Of a DNA stretch of 64,000 nucleotides, positions 59,328-64,000 are shown in pieces. Positions within the stretch are counted from its first letter, which is position 1. Each line of letters starts with the position of its first letter. Location: assembly GCA_900473205.1 (NCBI GenBank), contig UCLB01000022.1, forward strand, positions 124,001 through 188,000. The letters run 5' to 3'. Position numbers and translations under genes: made by a program. Source of the DNA: Hyphomicrobiales bacterium (GTDB lineage Bacteria > Pseudomonadota > Alphaproteobacteria > Rhizobiales > Rhizobiaceae). Under the pieces are notes generated by a model, which saw nothing but the letters and a program-made list of their open reading frames with translations, was not told the DNA's origin and searched no databases.

Positions 59328-59822
59328 TCAGCGAATGATCAGTGCTGTCACGAACATCCCAAGCGCAAAAATCGTGTGTGCCACAAGGTTCAGGGCGCGC
59401 ACCTTGTTCGGGTTGGGTGTCTTGGACGCTGCCCAGCCTATGCCAAGCCCGGGCTGGAGCAGAAACCAGCCTGCACCCACCGTCACGATACCGACGATCC
59501 ATGGCAAAACAAAAGACGGCGCGGCAAACCATCCCTGCGGCACAAGCAGCGCCAGAATAATTCCGTAAACAATGCCGACTGCATAATGTGATATCCAGCC
59601 GAAAGCCACCTCGTGCTCGTAGGGTGCAGCCTTGGCGATGGTGTCATGAAACACCTTGCCCTTTGGCAAATGCCAGAACCAGCGCCCCACAGGTCCCCAA
59701 TTTGCAGCCGGTTGTTTAAACAGTCGATTGAGGATGATGGCCCAGACATCCATGAAAACGGTGCCGCCAATGCCCATCGCTATACCGCGCCAGACGATTT
59801 CCCAAAGCATGACGTTCTCCAT
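59328..59822 (-). CDS. DUF2938 membrane protein
   Basis: A 164-residue protein with about four hydrophobic segments (WRGIAMGIGGTVFMDVWAIIL, ISHYAVGIVYGIILALLVP, VLPWIVGIVTVGAGWFLL, ALNLVAHTIFALGMFVTALII) and the conserved NWGPVGRWFWHLPKGKVFHDTIAKA loop. This matches DUF2938, of unknown function. A longer frame to 59948 extends into the inverted repeat and is rejected. It lies between the zinc peptidase gene and the repeat. Confidence 0.85.
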   Translation of the reverse strand: MENVMLWEIVWRGIAMGIGGTVFMDVWAIILNRLFKQPAANWGPVGRWFWHLPKGKVFHDTIAKAAPYEHEVAFGWISHYAVGIVYGIILALLVPQGWFAAPSFVLPWIVGIVTVGAGWFLLQPGLGIGWAASKTPNPNKVRALNLVAHTIFALGMFVTALIIR

Positions 59823-59902
59823 CCGACTCACAATTGCTTCCCGGTAAGGTGTCGGCTTTTGATCGTGTCTACAAGGTGGCTTTGAGGGCCGCAAACTCAC
59901 CG

Positions 59903-60010
59903 CCGTCATCCTTGGGCTTGTCCCAAGGATCTGCTGCCGTTCCTGCACACTCGACGGGGAGAGTGCGTGGGTGCGTGATTAGATCCTTGGGACAAGCCCA
60001 AGGATGACGG
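59903..60010. repeat. Long inverted repeat with 30-bp perfect arms
   Basis: The left arm at 59903-59932 and the right arm at 59981-60010 are exact reverse complements, with a 48-bp spacer. Each arm contains its own hairpin (ATCCTTGGG...CCCAAGGAT). The arm motif (CCGTCATCC...GGATCT, with a TTGGG core) resembles a dispersed repeat of Rhizobiaceae and other alphaproteobacteria. It lies in the gap between DUF2938 and the chemoreceptor terminator. No ORF or transposase is present. Confidence 0.85.
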
Positions 60011-60069
60011 TAGTGAGTGTGGGGCTGTCGCCACGCCACAACCGTCACGCACGCGCCTCCAAACAAAAA

Positions 60070-60097
60070 AGGCGTGACCGTTATCCCGGTCACGCCT
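60070..60097 (-). terminator. Intrinsic terminator of the chemoreceptor gene
   Basis: Arms 60070-60080 and 60087-60097 form an 11-bp perfect stem with a 6-nt loop. On the minus strand six T follow. It lies about 25 bp beyond the stop codon. Confidence 0.93.
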
Positions 60098-60121
60098 CTG
60101 GGCTTTCATATCGTCGCTATA

Positions 60122-62203
60122 TCAGGCAGCGCGGCTGTAACGCTGCGCCTGCTCATTGGCCAGTTGGAACTGGGCCAGCAGGGCATTGAGCGCTGCCGCT
60201 TCCGAAGCGAGGCCGTGGCTTGCGGCAGTCTGTTCCTCGACCATGGCGGCATTCTGCTGTGTGCCCTGATCAATGGTGTTGATCGCCGTATTGATCTCCT
60301 GCAAACCGGTGGACTGTTCGCGAGAGGCCAGAACGATGGCGTTGATGTGCTTGTTGATTTCCTGCACTTCAGCGACGATGGTTTCCAGCGCCTTGCCAGC
60401 ATTGCCAACCAGCGAAACGCCTGCTTCGACCTGCGTGGTGGAGGCGCTGATGAGGGTCTTGATTTCCTTGGCAGCGTTGGCGGAGCGTTGCGCCAGTTCA
60501 CGCACTTCCTGCGCCACGACGGCAAAGCCCTTACCTGCTTCACCCGCACGGGCAGCTTCCACACCGGCATTCAGCGCCAGAAGATTGGTCTGGAACGCAA
60601 TCTCGTCGATAACGCCGATGATCTTGGAGATGCCGGAGGAGGACTGCTCGATGCCTTCCATGGCCTTCACCGCATCGCCAACGACCACGCCGGATTGCTC
60701 GGCATTGCTGCGGGCGCGCTCTACAAGACGGCCAACCTCTTCGGCACGCTTTGCCGAATCCTTGACCGTGGTGGTGATTTCTTCCAGCGCTGCCGCTGTC
60801 TCTTCAACCGATGCCGCCTGCTGCTCGGTACGTTTGGCAAGATCGTCGGCAGAGTGGCGGATTTCGCTGGCACCAGCATCGATGGCACGCGCATTCTGGC
60901 CGACATTGACGAGGGCGCCATTGAGCTTGCTGATGGAAGCGTTGAAGTCTTCGCGCAGACGGTCGATGCGTGCCACGAAGGGCGTGTTGATGCGGTAGTT
61001 CAGATTGCCATCTGAGAGATGGGCAAGGCCTTGCGCCAACGAATCGACGGCGAACTGAATGTCAGCGGCATCCTTTGCCGATAGCTGCTCGCGCTCGCTG
61101 CGCTCCCGCTCCGAAAGGGTACGGGTCTGCTCTGCATCGCCTTCCAGACGAAGCCGCTCCAGCGCATTGCTACGGAATACGGCGACTGCTGCGGCCATCG
61201 AGCCGATCTGGTCGTTGCGCTCCTGTCCGGGAATGGCGACATCCAGATTGCCTGCGGCAAGCTGATCCATGGCAGACGTCATCTGCGTGACCGGCTTGGC
61301 AATCAGGCTGTTTACCAGGAAAGCGAGGAAGGCGATCATGCCGGCAACGGCCAGAATGGTGGCAACGACGGCAGCGATACGGAATTGCGAGATGGAAGCA
61401 AATGCCGTCTTGCTGTCGATGACGAGGCCGACGGACCATTGTACAGAGGGCAGGCCGGGGACGGGAATGAAGCTGGTGATCTTGTCCGCGCCGTTGATCT
61501 GGGTCTGCGAGACAGTCTGGGAAATCGTCGGCGTTGCGACCGGGAAGAGGTCGGTCAGCGTTTTGTTGATCATCGATTCATCGGGATGGATAAGGATTTT
61601 GCCATCCTTGTTCACCAGAAACGCATAACCTTCATTGCCGGCATCGACGGAGCCGATCATGGAGACCAGCGTCGTCACCAGGAAGTCGCTGGCGGCAACA
61701 CCAATCAGTTTGCCATCGCGCTTCACCGGCAGTGCAGCACTGATCACAAGCTTTCCGGTGCTGGCATCCGTGTAGGGTTCAGTTAGCACGGTGCCGTTGG
61801 TTTTGACGGCTGTCTGATACCAAGGGCGCTTGCGCGGATCGTAATCGTCGCGCATTTTTTCGTATGGGAAATTGGTAAAGACGCCCGCTTCATCGCCGAA
61901 ATAGGTGGACTTGAACTCCCGGGCCAGCACATCATTGTGCAAAGCCAGCTCCAGCTTTTCCTGGGTTGTCGCCGTTACCATGGATGCGCCGACCATTTCG
62001 GTCATCATGATACGGCCGTTCAGCCAGTTGGCGATGCTCTGCGCCGACTGTTTGCCCGCGGCATTGATCTTGTCTTCAACGAAATGATTGGCCGCGTCGC
62101 GCTGCAATCCGTCAATGTAAACGGAAAATCCCGCAAAGGCCGCGACGACGACACAGGAAGCCGCGACGACGATCCGCGTCATCAAATTGGATTTTTTAGA
62201 CAA
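60122..62203 (-). CDS. Methyl-accepting chemotaxis protein with a dCache-type sensor
   Basis: A 693-residue receptor. A membrane segment at about 10-28 and another near 280-305 flank a ~250-residue periplasmic domain that fits dCache_1 ([35 protein letters not shown] is the diagnostic region). A HAMP domain, coiled coils and the conserved signalling hairpin ([41 protein letters not shown]) follow. There is no C-terminal CheR-docking pentapeptide. Likely ligands are amino or organic acids. It stands alone, with no che genes nearby. Confidence 0.95.
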   Translation of the reverse strand: MSKKSNLMTRIVVAASCVVVAAFAGFSVYIDGLQRDAANHFVEDKINAAGKQSAQSIANWLNGRIMMTEMVGASMVTATTQEKLELALHNDVLAREFKSTYFGDEAGVFTNFPYEKMRDDYDPRKRPWYQTAVKTNGTVLTEPYTDASTGKLVISAALPVKRDGKLIGVAASDFLVTTLVSMIGSVDAGNEGYAFLVNKDGKILIHPDESMINKTLTDLFPVATPTISQTVSQTQINGADKITSFIPVPGLPSVQWSVGLVIDSKTAFASISQFRIAAVVATILAVAGMIAFLAFLVNSLIAKPVTQMTSAMDQLAAGNLDVAIPGQERNDQIGSMAAAVAVFRSNALERLRLEGDAEQTRTLSERERSEREQLSAKDAADIQFAVDSLAQGLAHLSDGNLNYRINTPFVARIDRLREDFNASISKLNGALVNVGQNARAIDAGASEIRHSADDLAKRTEQQAASVEETAAALEEITTTVKDSAKRAEEVGRLVERARSNAEQSGVVVGDAVKAMEGIEQSSSGISKIIGVIDEIAFQTNLLALNAGVEAARAGEAGKGFAVVAQEVRELAQRSANAAKEIKTLISASTTQVEAGVSLVGNAGKALETIVAEVQEINKHINAIVLASREQSTGLQEINTAINTIDQGTQQNAAMVEEQTAASHGLASEAAALNALLAQFQLANEQAQRYSRAA

Positions 62204-62367
62204 TTTCTGGACCTCAAGAAGAGACCGGTGAAACCGGATTTGATGAAAACATGCCTAGGGCTAGCGTGGCGTGCTTCATGCACCCAGAAATCTCAGAGCT
62301 TTTGCCAGTCACCCCTATCAGCCTCGCGTGAATAAAGATTAATGCTCTCACCAGCTGCTTACAGTTT

Positions 62368-62397
62368 TTGACATAAGCCATTGTTTAATTTTATAAA
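62368..62397 (+). promoter_or_regulatory. Strong sigma-70-type promoter upstream of the MATE gene
   Basis: A perfect -35 TTGACA (62368-62373) is followed after 17-18 bp by TTATAA/TATAAA (62391-62397). A start near 62404 is predicted. It lies in the gap between the divergent chemoreceptor gene and the MATE gene, and reads towards the latter. Confidence 0.7.
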
Positions 62398-62403
62398 TAT
62401 TTT

Positions 62404-62514
62404 TGCTTGCCGAGATTTTGCGCGTTTGCCGCATTCTTGCGCATTTCTTTTAAATATCCTATTCAGGTGCCGCGCCGCTTTCCTCATTCGCAGGGAAGCG
62501 GCTTTTGCTTTTTT
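62404..62514 (+). ncRNA. Candidate small RNA or transcription-attenuating leader
   Basis: A predicted transcript of about 110 nt starts at a near-consensus promoter. It contains a hairpin (TGCGC 62419-62423 with GCGCA 62439-62443) and ends in a strong intrinsic terminator (62474-62514) whose last T lies 11 bp before the MATE ATG. The family is not recognised; ykkC-type and other exporter riboswitch motifs were looked for by eye and not seen. Confidence 0.5.
62474..62514 (+). terminator. Intrinsic terminator inside the MATE 5' leader
   Basis: gccgctttcc (62474-62483) pairs with gggaagcggc (62493-62502), giving a 10-bp stem with one G-U pair and a 9-nt loop. TTTT, GC and six T follow (62503-62514). 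It lies between promoter and start codon of the MATE gene. Confidence 0.75.
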
Positions 62515-62525
62515 GAGGTGGTGTC

Positions 62526-63923
62526 ATGTCTTCGTCGGTTGCGGTTGAAAACGCTCATGTGGGTGCCAACTCGTGGGGCGCGCATTTGCGCGCGACGCTT
62601 GCTTTGGGAATTCCGCTGATCGGCGCGCAGCTGGCGCAGCTTGGCATTCACACCACGGATATGGTCATTGTCGGCCAGCTGGGTGCTGAAAAGCTGGCCG
62701 CCATGGTGCTGGCCGGACAGTTCTATTTCGTCGTCTTCATTTTTGGCTCGGGCTTTTCCGTCGCCGTTGTTCCCATGGTCGCCAATGCCTACGGGCAGGG
62801 GGATGCGACATCTGCGCGCCGCGCCCTGCGTATGGGCATGTGGGTGGCCACCGTTTACTGGCTGCTGACGGTGCCGTTGTTCCTCAGCGCCGAGAAAATC
62901 CTTCTCTCGCTCGGGCAAAATCCGGCGGTGTCCGCGCAGACCGGCCAATATCTTGCCGTCGCACAATTCGGTCTGCTACCAGCGCTTCTGTTTTACGTCA
63001 TGCGCGGCCTCGTCAGCGCTATCGGGCGGGCGGGCATCATTCTTTATGCCACTATTTCGATGCTGCTGCTTAATGGCTTCCTGGCCTACGCGCTGGTTCT
63101 CGGCCATTTCGGCTTTCCCGCTTTCGGCATGATCGGCGCTGCCTATGCGGCTGTTATCGTCAACACCTTCAGCCTGGCGTTCATCGTCATCTATATTCAG
63201 ACGCGGGACGAGACGCGGCGCTATGAACTCTTCGTGCGTTTTTGGCGGCCGGATTTTCATGCGCTGTGGGAGGTCATCCGCCTTGGCCTGCCCATCAGCG
63301 TCACTATTTTGGCCGAAGTGACTCTGTTTTCGGCGGCTTCCATTCTCATGGGGCAGATCGGCACGCTTGAACTGGCGGCGCACGGCATTGCGCTGCAACT
63401 GGCCTCGATTGCCTTTATGATCCCGCTTGGGCTGGCGCAGGCTGCAACCGTGCGGATCGGCGTGGCGCATGGGCAGAAGGATTATCCCAATCTCGTGCGC
63501 GCAGCGATCACGGTGTACGGCGTTGCCTGTGCTATCGCGGCCTGCGGGGGGCTGCTGTTTGCTCTTGCACCCGAATATCTCGCAAGCTGGTTCCTCGACC
63601 CCAGCCTGCCGGGCGCGACGGAAGTTCTGGCCTATGCCGGAACGCTGGTCATCATCGCCGGTGTGTTTCAGCTGGTGGATGGCATGCAGGCGGTGGCCGC
63701 TGGTCTTCTACGCGGCCTCAAGGATGCGCGCGTGCCGATGATCCTTGCGCTGATTTCCTACTGGCCCATCGGTTTGGCGCTTGCCTGGGTTGCAGCTTTT
63801 CCGCTTGGCTTTGGCGGACCCGGTGTGTGGTTCGGTTTCGTGGTCGGCCTGTCCACCGCCGCCATTCTTCTAACCACACGCTTCTACCTTATGGTAAAGC
63901 GCGAAATGAAAACGGCCCGCTAA
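62526..63923 (+). CDS. MATE-family multidrug efflux transporter (NorM-like)
   Basis: A 465-residue inner-membrane exporter with twelve hydrophobic segments in two six-helix repeats. The family blocks GIPLIGAQLAQLGIHTTDMVIVGQLG at the start and LGLPISVTILAEVTLFSAASILMGQIGTLELAAHGIALQLASIAFMIPLGLAQAATVRIG in the second repeat are clear. It expels cationic drugs or plant compounds by Na+ or H+ exchange. The SD GAGGTGG directly follows the terminator of a leader or sRNA, so expression may be attenuated. The stop codon lies in a GC-rich hairpin loop. Confidence 0.93.
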   Translation: MSSSVAVENAHVGANSWGAHLRATLALGIPLIGAQLAQLGIHTTDMVIVGQLGAEKLAAMVLAGQFYFVVFIFGSGFSVAVVPMVANAYGQGDATSARRALRMGMWVATVYWLLTVPLFLSAEKILLSLGQNPAVSAQTGQYLAVAQFGLLPALLFYVMRGLVSAIGRAGIILYATISMLLLNGFLAYALVLGHFGFPAFGMIGAAYAAVIVNTFSLAFIVIYIQTRDETRRYELFVRFWRPDFHALWEVIRLGLPISVTILAEVTLFSAASILMGQIGTLELAAHGIALQLASIAFMIPLGLAQAATVRIGVAHGQKDYPNLVRAAITVYGVACAIAACGGLLFALAPEYLASWFLDPSLPGATEVLAYAGTLVIIAGVFQLVDGMQAVAAGLLRGLKDARVPMILALISYWPIGLALAWVAAFPLGFGGPGVWFGFVVGLSTAAILLTTRFYLMVKREMKTAR

Positions 63924-63933
63924 GAACGGGCCG
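63913..63933. repeat. Inverted repeat around the MATE stop codon
   Basis: cggcccg (63913-63919) and cgggccg (63927-63933) enclose seven bases that contain the TAA stop. No clear T-run follows, so it is at best a weak terminator for the MATE gene or for the minus-strand gene that ends near 63966. Confidence 0.5.
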
Positions 63934-63965
63934 CCATATCGTTATTCGCAATTTCGAGAGTCTTA

Positions 63966-64000
63966 TCAGCGCTCTGCGAGAGCCGGTTCGCCCTTCTTCT
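63966..64000 (-). CDS. Possible C-terminal end of a minus-strand gene at the window edge
   Basis: The last bases of the window read on the minus strand as KKGEPALAER followed by TGA (63966-63968). Only about eleven codons are visible, so this may be the end of a gene beyond the edge or chance. Confidence 0.25.
   Translation of the reverse strand, partial: KKGEPALAER

Overview
The window looks like chromosomal DNA of a Rhizobiaceae bacterium, most likely the Agrobacterium/Rhizobium group. The evidence is gene content and order: prs, rplY, lgt, proC, a trxB-lsrB pair beside twin AbcR-type small RNAs, an lrp-like gene, an LPS-core cluster ending in lpsB, then greA and carB. This order resembles the trxB/lsrB/lps/greA/carB region I know from Sinorhizobium meliloti. 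Most of the window is moderately GC-rich. The stretches around 23.5 kb and 37.4-41.4 kb are visibly AT-rich. I see no rRNA operon, no intact tRNA, no insertion sequence, no prophage and no CRISPR array.

Layout. 1-8 kb: a truncated HAMP-containing sensor, rplY, a MHYT-GGDEF-EAL c-di-GMP protein, a GAF-Fis regulator followed by an acetaldehyde dehydrogenase, and a PAP2 phosphatase. 8-16.8 kb: prs, a lipoprotein, a minus-strand run lgt / MidA-like methyltransferase / pgeF / metal-ligand-free M24 protein, then plus-strand ubiK-like, ybjN-like, proC and csaA. 16.8-22 kb: a MarR / OmpR-type regulator / histidine kinase operon, an SH3 exported protein, a glyoxalase-II-like hydrolase and a cold-shock gene. 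22-28.8 kb: an EamA transporter, a lone flagellin in AT-rich DNA, a degenerate EAL protein, aspartate aminotransferase and a Ca2+/H+ antiporter. 29-36.6 kb: two regulator/oxidoreductase modules (LysR with an epimerase, ArsR with NemA), the twin sRNAs, lsrB, trxB and lrp. 36.7-48.5 kb: a surface-glycan island with nine glycosyltransferase-like or methyltransferase genes plus gmd/fcl for GDP-L-fucose and lpsB. 48.5-64 kb: greA, a radical SAM / UdgX DNA-repair operon, a LysR / aldo-keto reductase pair, carB, GST, a zinc peptidase, DUF2938, a chemoreceptor and a MATE exporter.

How the parts work together. Several themes recur: envelope construction (lgt, LPS island, PAP2 phosphatase, SH3 protein, pgeF), redox and electrophile handling (lsrB, trxB, nemA, GST, ALDH, AKR), c-di-GMP and motility (two EAL proteins, flagellin, MCP), and DNA repair (radical SAM with UdgX). 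The trxB-lsrB-sRNA neighbourhood links redox sensing to post-transcriptional control of transporters and sits next to the LPS genes.

Most worth a second look: a 110-nt promoter-to-terminator unit immediately upstream of the MATE gene (a candidate small RNA or attenuating leader), the radical SAM-UdgX operon, the LPS island spliced between lrp and lpsB, a long 30-bp-arm inverted repeat near 60 kb, and a tRNA-Trp-like relic beside the orphan flagellin.
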